Part shown: in pieces, positions 25,901 through 35,275 of the stretch
How the letters are laid out: every line of letters begins with the position of its first letter
How positions within the stretch are numbered: the first letter of the stretch is position 1
DNA from: Anthonomus grandis grandis
Lineage: Eukaryota; Arthropoda; Insecta; Coleoptera; Curculionidae
Direction of reading: 5' to 3'
Length of the DNA: 64,000 nt
Assembly (NCBI RefSeq): GCF_022605725.1
Contig: NC_065548.1
Location: 42,711,131 to 42,775,130 of the forward strand
The notes under the pieces: generated by a model
What the model was told of the DNA's origin: nothing
What the model saw: the letters and a program-made list of their open reading frames with translations, nothing else
Databases searched by the model: none
Program-made: the position numbers and the translations under genes

Positions 25901-28900
25901 TCACCCATGAGAGGTTGAACTAGCGTAGGGTTAGAGCGAAAACAATTGTGACATTTATAAATGATTAGACGAATGGTACGTTTTGGAGCCATTATCCAAT
26001 ATTTTTGGGAAAGAATATATTGAAGAGTTTGTAAGCTAGGGTATAACATAATTTTATGAGTATATTCTATAATTAAATCCGTTAAACAATTATTGGAAGG
26101 TAAGAGAATTGGATGTTTTTTATCAAAATCAATTTGGCTATATTTAATACGGCCGCCAACGCGGAAAATATCCGTTTTATCGATAAATGAGATGAGTTTG
26201 TGAAATATCTTTGATAAAAATTTATTAGATTTAAGAGCGTATAATTCAACTGAAAAACATTCATATTGAACAAACTTTATGAGGAGGAGCAAGGATTCTT
26301 CCAATTCAAAAAATGAAAACATTCCATATTTGCGATTTGAGGGTTGAATTTTACAATTATCAATAAATCTTTTTAAGTAACAAACAGTGTTTTGAATCTT
26401 TGTCAGAGAAGAAAATCGATTAATTATTAGTGCAAAGAAGTCTCAAATGCCGATAAACATGGAATGCGACATTCTTCGGAGGGTTCGAAAAGTTCAAAAT
26501 TGCTTGTTGGCCAATTAGAATGGCCAATTAGAATAAAGTTCAGTAAGCCAAGGGGGCCCTGCCCGCCATAAGTTATAAGTAAGTAATTCCAAGTAAAAAA
26601 GACTACTGGAACCTGGTCAGCCGGGTTATCCTCTGAAATAACATAATGCCATTTAGAGGGAAAAATTTATTCTTGGATATGAGCAACTTTATTTGCGACA
26701 AAAGTTGTCCATTTTCGTGGCTCATTTTTTATCTAACACAAAACAATTCTTGAATCTGTCCAAGCAAAAATCTTATTAATTTTAATTTTATTAGAGAAAC
26801 ATAAGTTACCGAAAACATAAGTTACCAATTTTGAGTAATACGGCCGCGCATAACTCTAAGCGGGGAATAGAAATCCTTCTTAAAGGGCATACCTTTGATT
26901 TTGAAGTTAAAAATTTGGTTTTTATTGAGCCATCTTTATCTAAATTTCGTAGGTATACTACTGCACAATATGTTTCCTGAATAGAATCGCAAAATCTGTG
27001 CAATTGAGATGAGACTATATTATTTTCAATTATTCGCCGAGGAATTTTTAATTGAGATAAATTATTAACTTGCATTCTTATTTAAGTCCAGGTATCAATA
27101 ATATTTTAAGGAGGCTGGGAATCCCAATCACACCCGCTACTCCAAAGCCTTTAAATTAAAATTTTTAGAGATATTGTTACTGGAGACAAAAAACCCAAAG
27201 GATCAAATATTCTTGCAAGTTCTAATAATAAGTGTCTTTTAGTGCAAGCTATATATTCCTTTGAGCAATTTTGAATGTAAAACAATCAACGTTGAAATTC
27301 CATGAGAGTCCCAAATTTTTTAAAGTAGAGTCATCACTTGAGTTAAATGAAAGAGGATCGAATAGCCTGGAATAGGAAGGTAAGCGCGAGATAAGATCGG
27401 GATGGTTACTGGCCCATTTTTGTAATTTAAAACCAGAAGACATAAGAATTAATATGAGATCGTTTTGCAACTTTAATGCATCTTGCAAAGAGTTTCCTCC
27501 TGAGAGAATATCGTCAACAAAAATATCATTTTTTAATACTTTTGAAGCTTTCGGATAGTCTTTACAACATTCTTTTCCTACCTCCAAAATGGTTTTGATG
27601 GCTAAATAGGGACTACAACTAACGCCAAAAGTAACAGTTTGTAATTCAGTCCTGGATTGGATCATCGAAGGAGAATCGATGCAATATTCGTTGATAGGGA
27701 GTGTGCTTAGGGTTTACTAAAATTTGTTTATACATCTGCTTTATATTCGCAGTAAAGACAATAGAGGGGAATCTAAAATTTAAAATAATAGTAACAATAT
27801 TTTGTAGAAGCTTGGGGCCTGCATAAAGACATTTATTTAAACTTTGCCCATTTAAATCAGGTGCGCTAGCATCAAAAACAACTCTTAACTTGCTAGTAGA
27901 GCTATCTGGTTTGAGAACACAATAATGAGGTATATAGTAAGGCCGTAAGCAGCCAATATTTTGCGAAATATCAATGCGATACATATGTATGTCCCAAAGC
28001 AAGATATTCTTTTAAACATTCATTATACTTATTGTAAAGAGAGTTATTTTTTAAGAGCCTTCTTTCAAGAGATAAAAACCTTCCCAAAGCTATATCTCGG
28101 GATCCATTAAAGGAGGGTTCCGCCACCTTGAACGGTAGTTCAATAACATATCTGCCATCATATTTATAAAAGTAATCTTTTCAATTTCCCCTTCGAACTT
28201 CCCCTTTGAACCCTTCAATTTTCCAAAATTGTTTTATAGTGTCTTCGAGATTATTGACAGGTTAAATAAGTATTATTAGAAGGAGAGATATTTTGAGAGG
28301 GGGATGTAGAAACTTTACCCATAACAATCCATCCAAAAGAGGTATCTAGTGCTACAGGTTTATCGAGTGACATAGAGAGAGAATTGCCCCTTAATAAATA
28401 TCCAAAAATATCAGCACCTAAGAGCATGTCTATGGCTATTCATAAAATTTTGAGTCAGCTAGAGATAAATGAGAGAAATTGTTATAATAATCTTGGGGGA
28501 GAGAGACAGTAGGATGATTATTACATATTTTGGACAAAATAACAAAATCGAGTGTATAAGAGGGGTTAAGTTTTCCTACTGGCTTAAAAGTACATGAAAT
28601 GCCACCTGTAGCCCGTGAGTGAGTTTGACCGATACCGTTTATATCCAGAGAAAGAGAATACCTTAATAAACCTAATTTTTTAAACCATTTCGAGGTTATA
28701 AAATTACTTTGAGAGGCACTATCTAGAAGAGCTCGAACAGATTTATATAGACCCATTGCATCGCGGCCTTCTATAATATCAGTGGCTAATAATACTGTGC
28801 TAGAAATATTTGAGACTAGTGAGGCTGTAGTAGCTAAGTTACAATCAACATTTGACGTATTACTTGAGGAGAGAGGAACATTTGTTTCAGATCCAGAGTT

Positions 28901-30493
28901 ACTATTAATGACTGAAAGAGTGTCCATATCTAAGAGTGTGTTATGTTTTTTAGAGCAAATTTGACACACTGCACGAGAACTGCAGTGCCAGGACGTGTGT
29001 TTCGTACCCAAACAATTAGTGCACCATCTTTTTTCTTTTATAAGAGAAAATCTCTCACCTGGATTTTTTGCACTAAAAATTGGGCAATTATATATGAGAT
29101 GATCCTCAAAACATAACTGACAGAACATTTTCTTATTTATGATACTGTTCCTCTGTTTTTGTTGTGAGTTAACGTCAAAACTAGAAGTAGGTTTTGCTTT
29201 ATACTGAGAGTGATTATTTGGTTTTTTATCATTGAGCTTAAAATGCGACTTTCGTTTCTCATACTCCGACCTTTTATCAGAGCTATTAGAGTAAAAAACA
29301 GTGTCTAATGCTAAACATTGTTTATTTAAAAAACTAACAAGTACTTAAAAGTTGTTATGTAAGTTTTCATCTTTGACAAATCTGAACCACATTCTAATTC
29401 AAAACGAGCAGCAGTCGCTTGATCCAATCGATCCATTAATATATTAAATAAAATAAAATCCCAGAACTTGACAGGGTAACCTAAATTTTCCAAAACTGAG
29501 ATATTTTCCAAAAAAGTATACACTAATAATCCACAGTAAAGGAGCAGATACCTCTGCTGAGGTACCTGAGGAATTGGAACAGTTGATAATGAATGAATAA
29601 TGAATGTGAAATAAAAAACTGTCAAAGAACATTACAGCTTACTTGTTACAACTTACTTACTTGTTACTTATACAACAGCAACGATAGATTCTAATTAAAT
29701 TTCACTTTCAACGACGACAGTTTTACCACAAGCTAAAAACAAGAAATGAGTAAATGGTACTGATTCAGGGTCACAGTCAAATTTAATAAGTATACATTGT
29801 ATAAAAGTTAGAATTAGATCGTGAAAAAATAAATATACCTTTATCAGAAATAAACGAGATTGAAACGAATATTATAATACATTTTCTTTCATTTTATTTT
29901 TCACTAAAAAATTATTTTTGATTGGATTTATTTAATCACAGTTTTAAATTATCCAAAAAATTTCAATTTGGCATACTACAATAAGAAAAAATAAAACTGG
30001 GAAACAATTAACCTATTCCAAAAAAACATTGCTAGGTTAAATCATAACAGGAACCATGAAATTGAAATATTACATACTAACTTAAAATTAGTTGAAAAAA
30101 ATCCTAAAATAAATCAGAGAATAGTACACAATGCTGACAAGAGGTTGGAGATATAACACCATAAACTGGGCTTTAATTGATTTTTAAGTTAGAGGTAAAA
30201 ATGTAAAAAACGTTTTAAGTTAAAGGTGAACTCTAGAGGAATTAGAACCAAAGAAAATATTATCAAATGCGGTTTATAGAAAGCCGCTGTTAAATACATT
30301 AAATGCCATCTCAAACCATTCTGGGAACGTTGGTCGTAAGATTACTTGCATTGCTTGATGTGCGAGTGTAAGCGGTCTTCACTTTATATTGCATCATGAA
30401 GAGGAACAAGAACGCTAAACGAACACTATAAAAACGAGTTGTAAACCTTTTCTTTAATTTCTAAAAGTAATTACTGAATGTTTAATCAGATTA

Positions 30494-30584
<91 letters not shown>

Positions 30585-33500
30585 ACCGAGTCCTAGATTA
30601 TTAAGTCATTACTTCTACCTATAGCAAAATGGCAACAATTCAAAATCGTATTTTTGGCATTGTTATTTCTATTTAAATTAATTAAACTTTAGATAAAATA
30701 GAAATGTAAGTATTTCACTACAAAAAATGTTGAAAATGTGCACCATAAACTTCAAGACAGTAAAATAACCTATTGGAGAACTCTTCACGAAGATTTTGGT
30801 GAAGGTTCTCCAATAGGTTATTTTACTGCCTTGAAGTTAATGGTGCACAAGTGGCAGCATCAATTATTCTTAAACGTAGATCGAAGATGGCTGAGTGACA
30901 TAGACTTTTTTTTCCAAGTACCCCCTAAAAAAAAGTCCAGAGGTATAAGATCGGGCGATCTGGCTGGACACTCGGTAGGCTCTCGACGACCAATTCACCG
31001 AGTAGGCTAAGCAATAATCAAATATTCTGCTAAAGTGAAGCGGTGCCCTATCCTATTGAAAAACTGTTTCCAACTCAAATTCATGAGGCATTTTCCAACA
31101 TATTTAATAAAGGTTCCCTGTCAAATTTTGGTCTAAAACTAAAAGAATTAAGAACTCTTTATGATGTGCTCTTTCACAAATGTCTTATCTATAAAGGAAA
31201 CTACACACTCACATATAACTATGATAAGCTACACACATCAAACATATAGCCTCAGTTTACATTTTTCATTACCAATAAATTCACACAATAAATTCAATAA
31301 GCGGTTTTCCGATTGTACTTAGTTATTTAATAATTTTACTTTAATCCTACAAAAAAAACAAATTAATATTTTTGAAATTTATTACGCCTTCACGTACACT
31401 CACTGCAGTTTAAATATTTTAGGTACGGACAAAAAACTTTCGCATTGTTTAGCAATACAGTCGCTGCTAACGTTACTCTTACGTCTTTTGCAACTGCTGT
31501 TATAGCCTACCAACTGGTTACTGCTGCAAACTATCATTTGAGATTCAAATATACAATGCTGCTAAATGGATGGGCACTGTTATTATTTTTAATATGTTTA
31601 TATGCTCAAAAAATGGAGGATATGGTAAAAATACCTTAATTTAAGTTACAAATAAATAAGATAAATTATTTTTTACACATAATAATTTTTTTTTTAATAA
31701 TTGGGAAATATTTGCAAGGTTCTTGAAAATAGTATCAAAATTTTATGTTAATAAACATATTCGTAGTTAATTCAATTTCTAAATATTTGTAGTCGGTTAC
31801 CATTGCAATGTCAATATACGAAAGCAACTGGTATTCTATTAGCGATCTAAATATACGTAGAAAAATCCTTATGGTTATAGTCAGATCACAATCTCCATTG
31901 AAATTAAAACTAAATTATTTTGGAGCAGTATCCTTACGTCAATTTGTCGCTGTAAGTATTTAAAGTTATAAGTATTTTAATTTCATTCAGTATCACTGTA
32001 TTTGCGATAGGTACCGAACGGTTGACCGCGGTGATATAATAAACCGAGTTGAAATTCCTTGGCATATTTTGTATGAATATTAAGTTTTATAACGAATTTA
32101 AAAAGGAATAAAACGGATGTAGTTAGACTGTAAGTTGTATATTTTGCAATGTTTATTTACGTTCACGCCGCTTTCCATTTCATGTTAAACCTTTGGCAAT
32201 AGCAGTGTAGAGGAAAAAAACCCTAACAAATCTAATATTATTTATGAATTCTCAATATTAGGCATAATGAAAATGAAATAGATAGTATGGATATGGATGA
32301 TAGTATTCACCTGTTAGCACTAGTTGGAGCCAGTCTAGCAGAGAGATACATTCTAACGCGCTGAATAACCGGGCGACTAATTGCCGAGGCATTTTCGCTT
32401 AGGTCAATAAGCCAGACATCCTTTCTGTTGAAGATCCTGGAAAAGGTAATTGATGAATATGTCAGAGATGTAGCGCTGGCGAAACGCCCGCTTAGTATCC
32501 ATGAATACGCCTACCATGTAGGTAAATCAATAGAGAAAAAAAAGTGGCGGCCTTCTTAGACATAGAAGGGGTCCTCAACAACGCACTGCCCTCTTATCTG
32601 CATCAACTGAATCAAAGCCATGCTAAGTGGCAGAAGAATGAAACAGATAATTTAGTTTCTTTTACTACACCTATTTACAAAACAAAAATTGAAATGTCAT
32701 CATAATGATTAATTAAATTGACTGCACTAATTAAGACATATTTCGATTGAAATATACGTTCTGCTTAGTGTATAAGTAAGTAATTTGTAATTTGAACCTT
32801 ATGTATGCTGTAAACAAATATTCTGGAATTCTAATTTTAATAATTTTAATGATTTTAAGCTAATAACGTTTTTCCTAAAATCATAGCCCTGATGATGTCT
32901 TACGGCCGACATCTACCTATTGCTTGTAGATGTCACTATATTTGTTACACTGAATACGTATTTTTATTCCATTTGACTTTCCCGATACCTCATTAACAGT
33001 AAGATAAAAGACCCTTTTTTAAAATCAGGTCTTTGATTAGTAGTGAAGAAAGTTTATTATAGTAAATAAAAATTCTGACATGGTGGATACAAGCTAAATT
33101 GATACACGTATGTCCTAAGGGTATTAAGCTTGATTTATTACAGAAGATGGAAATTACTAAATCCCCATTTTATCTTGTATTAATGACGTATTTAACTTTG
33201 AATCACATTTAATTTTCAATAACTTAAATTTATCACCTTAGTTAATATTTTACACCATGGTTAGTGTAACCTGTCTGTATAATGATGCTCGGCCCCCGAC
33301 TTGACAAATCGTATTTTTATGTTTTATATTTATATTTTATTTTTCATTTCTTCAACTTTCTTTTAACCTAGCCTTATTTTATTATGTATTTATTTTTAAG
33401 AAATGTCATTTGTTTGACAGTATTTCTAAATACTTTTTAAAAAACTTTAGCCTTATCCCAATATCACAAAGCATTTTTATTAGAAGGTAAGTTCTAGAAC

Positions 33501-34361
33501 TAGGTCTATTTGATTAGGATTACGATTGTGTCTTTTTCCTTATTCTTAGATCCAATGATGCCTTAGATAGAGGGCGAAATTACAGTCAGTTATATACTTT
33601 TTGTGGCACAGTACGGTCGATCTTGTAGGACAGGTTCCTATAGTGTGAAAAGTATATTATCTGCCTTATTGTAGCTCTGAAGGATTTAATAAAAAAAATG
33701 TTAGCTAATACAATGAAAAATATATTATAATTAAACTCTGATTATTTAAAAATCTCTCATGTTTTGAACGTGTTTAAGAATACATTTTCTTTTTTATTTC
33801 GTAACTTTTGACCACAAAATTTTGTGAATTAAAATCAAGTTTTGTTAAATAAGATAGTTTTAGATTAAGCATGTGGATGATTGTAAGAAAATATTATTTA
33901 ATTGAATATTGGGGTGTCCCCACTACTAATATTATATTAGAGGTCTTCCCTGACACCTCTCCTGAAACAATGCAAGTCAGAGTTTCCCTTTTTTTTCACT
34001 GATATATTTTACCGACTTTACATTCACTGAATGCGGTAAAGGCATATTAATCAATTCGAATAAATATCAGAAACTGGCTTCTCTAAGAATCGAATAGGTA
34101 CAGCCTACTTGAAAAATGTTGTACCCAAAGTTTTGTTTTTTTCCTTTAATTATAATTGGGTAATACTAAAAGCTCATAAAATATATTGAACAATCTTTAA
34201 CTATCTTATAATAGTAAATAATATAAATAATCAGTTAAAATTTTAATACCTACATAATATTATTTATGATTTGAAAATAATAAATAATGATTTAATGTTT
34301 GTTTTAGGTAATGAAAAGTGCTTATTCTTTATTTACACTTTTGGTAACTGTAACCAATTAA
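7745..34361 (+). CDS. Insect odorant receptor (7tm_6 family), eight-exon gene
   Basis: Joined exons 7745-7927, 8037-8244, 17416-17499, 18734-18898, 18981-19107, 31423-31624, 31793-31951 and 34308-34361 give 1182 nt, or 393 residues plus stop. Every junction is GT-AG with matching phase and there is no internal stop. The length is normal for insect ORs. Hydrophobic segments number about seven (for example YGYFFFFIVPCVFPMM in exon 1 and GWALLLFLICLY in exon 6). The C-terminal family signature is clear: a Tyr-x-x-x-Trp motif (YESNWY), RSQSPLKL, then SAYSLFTLL in the last exon. Such receptors pair with the co-receptor Orco as odour-gated cation channels in olfactory neuron dendrites. Introns are 109, 9171, 1234, 82, 12315, 168 and 2356 bp. 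The large ones hold LINE, Harbinger, IS630/mariner and BEL/Pao copies, yet the reading frame is intact. Which OR lineage it belongs to cannot be told by eye. Confidence 0.9.
8037..8244 (+). CDS. Odorant receptor exon 2
   Basis: Begins after TTTTTTTCAG, starting LQQDTWDIN, with a membrane span around ILNYAEYILICVTFAF. It ends at RYMK plus one base before GTATGT (phase 1). Reading through would meet a stop 26 bases later, which supports the splice. Confidence 0.85.
8245..8780. other. OR intron 2, unoccupied 5' part
   Basis: AT-rich intronic DNA with nothing recognisable up to the LINE fragment that begins near 8790. Confidence 0.5.
8790..10871 (-). mobile_element. 5'-truncated LINE (I/LOA/R1-like) in OR intron 2, antisense
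   Basis: Minus-strand ORF2, broken by stops and frameshifts. RT fingers HTYMKGKSTETALHFIV and FFDVEGAFD lie near 10770-10660, a decayed catalytic box (SDDGLVI) near 10390, and the post-RT block KYLEVPLDSKLTFKTHV near 10180-10130. Next comes a long post-RT segment (10041-9643), RNase H with WMKSTNSAGADVF (about 9630) and EVFAILEIANKREA (about 9530-9490), then the C-terminal zinc-knuckle block SPLCPNCGTAEETSYHIL (about 9005-8950). The copy starts abruptly inside RT at about 10871, which is ordinary LINE 5' truncation. It is related to the 3.1-5.3 kb copy. Confidence 0.8.
10872..11923. other. OR intron 2, unidentified DNA
   Basis: Two opposite open frames overlap (11414-11692 -, 11569-11775 +). 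Neither resembles a known family and their overlap suggests chance. Nothing else is identified. Confidence 0.4.
12182..13756 (+). CDS. Harbinger-1 accessory protein, MADF domain
   Basis: Exon 1 (ATG at 12182, or the ATG three codons earlier at 12173) to 12574 encodes a MADF/Myb-SANT-like DNA-binding domain. Visible features are an N-terminal helix FLSEFIALYESFPCLW, the block YEILVEKFKE, and a third helix NYSLRSAYRKELAKV followed by PSLWYFD. It ends at GAG before GTAAAT. Exon 2 starts at 13604 after TTTTTAG in the same phase and encodes an acidic, serine-rich tail (ESESDPGLSDASATPMSEPS) with a stop at 13756. Family knowledge: Harbinger accessory proteins bind the transposon ends and import the nuclease into the nucleus. 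The usual C-terminal part is missing, perhaps through the insertion that starts near 13720. The nuclease exons lie antisense within this gene's intron. Confidence 0.7.
12880..15200 (-). pseudogene. Harbinger-1 DDE nuclease (HARBI1-like), frameshifted
   Basis: Minus strand. Exon 1 region (about 15200-14704) has NYLRMDIDTYIYLLELVKP, DTCIRSAIS and, after a frameshift, WLTATLRFLATGRSYKDLEF and IIPETCEAIYRVLKNEYLKV. Exon 2 region (about 13467-12880) has LSHRLGSIDGKQVRI with the first catalytic Asp, GRMSDGGV with the second, GHVFIGDKAFAMR, KERRIFNYRLSEARRVVE, then a frameshifted FGILASLFRIF tail. At least three frameshifts break it. The family cleaves TTA sites during cut-and-paste transposition. 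The intron between exons 1 and 2 contains exon 2 of the MADF gene on the other strand. Confidence 0.8.
13720..14460. other. Unidentified insertion or spacer in Harbinger-1
   Basis: This segment follows the MADF exon 2 tail and differs in texture (TGTAGCG, TGTAACGC, GC-richer 3' half). A solo LTR is possible but I could not define both ends or a target duplication. A 72-codon minus frame (14380-14162) has no recognisable domain. Confidence 0.3.
15317..16199. other. OR intron 2, AT-rich DNA
   Basis: Contains a short tandem duplication near 15451-15504 (two copies of TCCAAACTTATTATTTG). Otherwise nothing recognisable. Confidence 0.45.
16200..17230 (+). mobile_element. Degenerate IS630/mariner-like element A in OR intron 2
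   Basis: Long inverted arms match at about 16300-16475 and 17028-17195 (for example GGTTTTAAATGATAG at about 16406 against CTATCATTTAAAACC near 17070). Between them, plus frame, is the end of a transposase: GPVPWPARSPDLTPLDFFVWG (about 16859-16921) with the third catalytic Asp, then a decayed C-terminus. The first two thirds of the transposase are deleted. Outer boundaries are approximate. An internal motif shared with element B (CCACTGTTTTTTT near 16518 and 19436) shows they are related. Confidence 0.65.
17231..18733. other. End of OR intron 2, exon 3 and intron 3
   Basis: Apart from exon 3 (17416-17499), this is AT-rich intronic DNA. Intron 3 (17500-18733) shows no recognisable transposon or gene. 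Confidence 0.5.
17416..17499 (+). CDS. Odorant receptor exon 3
   Basis: Starts after TTCTTTTAG and ends before GTAAGT, phase 1 on both sides. It encodes a membrane span (LVYILYGLIFVVTYPLIF). Confidence 0.85.
18734..18898 (+). CDS. Odorant receptor exon 4
   Basis: Follows ATTACAG and ends before GTAAGA, phase 1 on both sides. It encodes the extracellular loop (PTHNYYLFDATDPKIF) and the following membrane span. Confidence 0.85.
18981..19107 (+). CDS. Odorant receptor exon 5
   Basis: Follows TTTATTTTAG and ends before GTAAGT. It contains the conserved-type HITSQLEHCGYKF and CVEYHQDIL segments that precede the third intracellular loop. Confidence 0.88.
19158..21060 (+). mobile_element. Degenerate IS630/mariner-like element B in OR intron 5
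   Basis: The left end is TA then CAGGGTGTTTCATAACTAGTG at 19158. An inverted arm pairs 19425-19480 with 20930-20980 (around CGCCACTGTT). A transposase piece at 20200-20436 has FMDETYF (first Asp) and QHQFSINIWAGIV, followed by a decayed VQWPARSPDLT (about 20480-20510). Missing coding blocks and stops show it is dead. The right boundary is approximate. Confidence 0.65.
21230..24028. mobile_element. IS630/mariner-like element C with ~600-bp TIRs, TA target
   Basis: TA at 21228-21229 precedes CAGGGTGGCCAAATAAGAA. The reverse complement ends at 24028 and is followed by TA at 24029-24030. The inverted arms stay closely similar for about 610 bp (to about 21845 on the left and 23416 on the right). 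The 2.8-kb element carries one minus-strand transposase gene with an intron. It lies in intron 5 of the odorant receptor. Confidence 0.9.
21949..23183 (-). pseudogene. Transposase of element C (DDE, 36-residue last spacing)
   Basis: Exon 1 (to about 22765) encodes two helix-turn-helix domains: MRFTNDEAVDMLAVYFECL..AKRVYAARYPNRR and VSTRALSLELGISRTTIQNIL. Then come a GTAAAT donor and an AG at about 22695, and exon 2 starts MHPYHVNLHQALEEADF. Catalytic blocks are LWTDEATF (D1), LQLDGCPVHF (D2) and WPPRSPDLTCLDFYLSG (D3), with 36 residues between D2 and D3 by my count. A 25-bp tandem duplication (GACCGTAGG..CCATG, near 22595-22645) shifts the frame just before D1, so this copy is inactive. The rest of the frame down to ..FEHLRGH is open. 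It is related to the transposase at 40511-41593. Confidence 0.82.
24029..25100. other. OR intron 5, AT-rich DNA before BEL/Pao
   Basis: No coding similarity. An LTR of the adjacent minus-strand BEL/Pao element could be within 24680-25080, but I could not define its ends. Confidence 0.35.
25100..29640 (-). mobile_element. BEL/Pao LTR retrotransposon, internal region, antisense in OR intron 5
   Basis: The gene order on the minus strand is gag, protease, RT, RNase H, integrase, the BEL/Pao order. Landmarks: gag core LGYPVKFWDFILF (about 29490), CCHC-type knuckles (CQLCFEDHLIYNCP near 29125), aspartic protease ALLDSASQSNFIT (about 28730), RT LRVVFDASAP (about 27890), second RT block with FVDDILSGG (about 27520) and RNase H ending ISIPRLELCAAVLL (about 26830). 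The integrase zinc-binding region runs 26322-25852 (ILLPSNNCLTDLII, GDLPPSRL), and a decayed integrase core reaches about 25560. Stops and frameshifts are frequent, so it is dead. LTRs were not delimited. Confidence 0.85.
29641..30490. other. OR intron 5, AT-rich DNA
   Basis: Nothing recognisable. The missing 5' end or LTR of the BEL/Pao copy may lie here. Confidence 0.35.
30493..30581. repeat. (AT)n microsatellite
   Basis: About 85 bp of near-perfect AT dinucleotide repeat in intron 5. It is likely to be length-polymorphic and prone to assembly error. Confidence 0.95.
30586..30692 (-). repeat. Second copy of the dispersed repeat, inverted
   Basis: Reverse complement of the 130-215 sequence, with shared core ATTAAGTCATTACTTCTAC, directly abutting the AT microsatellite. 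Confidence 0.6.
30737..30849. repeat. Near-perfect long hairpin
   Basis: Arms 30737-30781 and 30805-30849 are reverse complements with only a few mismatches (outer bases TGTGCACCA, inner GGAGAAC/GTTCTCC). CTTCAC and GTGAAG in the loop extend the stem. It overlaps the edge of a degraded mariner fragment, so it is probably a local inverted duplication of transposon sequence. Confidence 0.85.
30860..31090 (-). pseudogene. IS630/mariner transposase fragment
   Basis: Minus strand gives HRFTLAEYLII (second-Asp region, decayed) followed by CPARSPDLIPLDFFLGG (about 30985-30935), the third catalytic block of the same transposase group as elements A-C. It is only about 75 codons long with stops. It lies in OR intron 5, just upstream of exon 6. 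Confidence 0.65.
31091..31422. other. End of OR intron 5
   Basis: A 68-codon frame (31043-31249 +) has no family resemblance. AT-rich up to the acceptor TATTTTAG. Confidence 0.4.
31423..31624 (+). CDS. Odorant receptor exon 6
   Basis: Begins YGQKTFALFSNTVAAN and contains a membrane-span pair (VTLTSFATAVIAYQL and LLNGWALLLFLICLY). It ends at ..KMEDM before GTAAAA. Confidence 0.9.
31793..31951 (+). CDS. Odorant receptor exon 7
   Basis: 53 codons. Contains the diagnostic C-terminal OR signature IYESNWYSI followed by VRSQSPLKLKL and FGAVSLRQFVA, then GTAAGT, phase 0. Confidence 0.93.
32385..32625 (+). pseudogene. LINE RT fragment (I/LOA/R1-like) in OR intron 7
   Basis: The plus frame shows LLKILEKVIDEYVRD, EYAYHVGKSIEKKK and AAFLDIEGVLNNALPSYL, matching the RT fingers and first catalytic block of the two larger copies at 3.1-5.3 and 8.8-10.9 kb. 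About 80 codons only, truncated on both sides. Confidence 0.7.
32626..34307. other. Rest of OR intron 7
   Basis: AT-rich. Two weak copies of the CTGATGATG hairpin motif lie at 32887-32916 and 33550-33580. No gene. Confidence 0.45.
34308..34361 (+). CDS. Odorant receptor exon 8 (terminal)
   Basis: Follows GTTTTAG. Encodes VMKSAYSLFTLLVTVTN and a stop. The SYS-FTLL type ending is the hallmark C-terminus of insect odorant receptors. Confidence 0.92.
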   Translation, partial: VMKSAYSLFTLLVTVTN

Positions 34362-35167
34362 ACACCTTTCTAGTAATGCTGAACATATATTAATCTTGGA
34401 GTTAGGAGAGAAACGGTACCCCTTATGTATTGCAATTTCATAATTGATAGAAGTAGAGCCGTAAAATAATATAATATAAAGATGTTTGTGTTTTGTTTTT
34501 TTATTTAATTCCTAAAATCAAATATGTGCCTGGGTCAAAAATATGTAGTGTGTGTATATTTGACCTAGTCGAGCGTGTTTTTAACATTCTTAAGGTCTGA
34601 TGATGCTCTTAGGAGCGAAACACGTGTCACCACTTTAACAAATAAAATAATTTTTTGAGGCCGAAAAAAATGATAAAAAGATTTATTAAAGGGAGTTATA
34701 ATTTGAAACCATCTAAACCTAAATATGGTCTTACTTTGACGTAGAACCGGTATTGAATTATATAGCCTTCCTTTACCGCTTAGAATCCTTATCACTTGAA
34801 AAATTAACAATCAAAACGGTAATACTTATCGGGTCTAAGCTCATCGAATTTAAATTTTAAGCAAAATTAATATTAATAACATCATACATTCTATCGATAA
34901 AATTGAAATTAAGATACCTGAGAAAATAAAAACATCAACACCTTACAACAATCAGGCTATTTAAAATTTTCCATATTTTGACAAACCCCTTTATGTGTTG
35001 CGTTTACCTTAAAACATTATATTAAAGTCACCGCAAATATTCATTCAAATTGCACTTTATTATTTTGAATATAAAAAAACCAAACAATCCCGCAACTATT
35101 CAATCCTTGGGCACGTGGATTAAGTTAACATTGAAGAATAGCGATGTAAATGTTAATACTGTTACGG
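34362..35167. other. Receptor 3' flank
   Basis: 3' UTR and flank of the odorant receptor. No convincing poly(A) signal close to the stop. An AATAAA at about 34643 falls next to a repeat motif. The 81-codon minus frame at 34810-34565 appears to be repeat-derived. Confidence 0.4.
34596..34628 (+). repeat. CTGATGATG...CGAAACACGTG motif, best copy
   Basis: TCTGATGATGCTCTTAGG then AGCGAAACACGTGTC. The middle GCTC-TTAG-GAGC can fold into a small stem-loop. See copy 1 at 1284. Confidence 0.55.
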
Positions 35168-35275
35168 CATGATACTAATACTCGAGAAGATAAACCCACG
35201 CGCATGAGATAGCCTATCTCTATCGCACGCCTGACGTCAGTCGATGACAAATTTCCCCAGGAACAGCTTTTAATA

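Noticed and set aside
30493..30581. Regular repeats considered as a CRISPR-like array
   Set aside because: It is a plain AT dinucleotide run without spacers in eukaryotic DNA.
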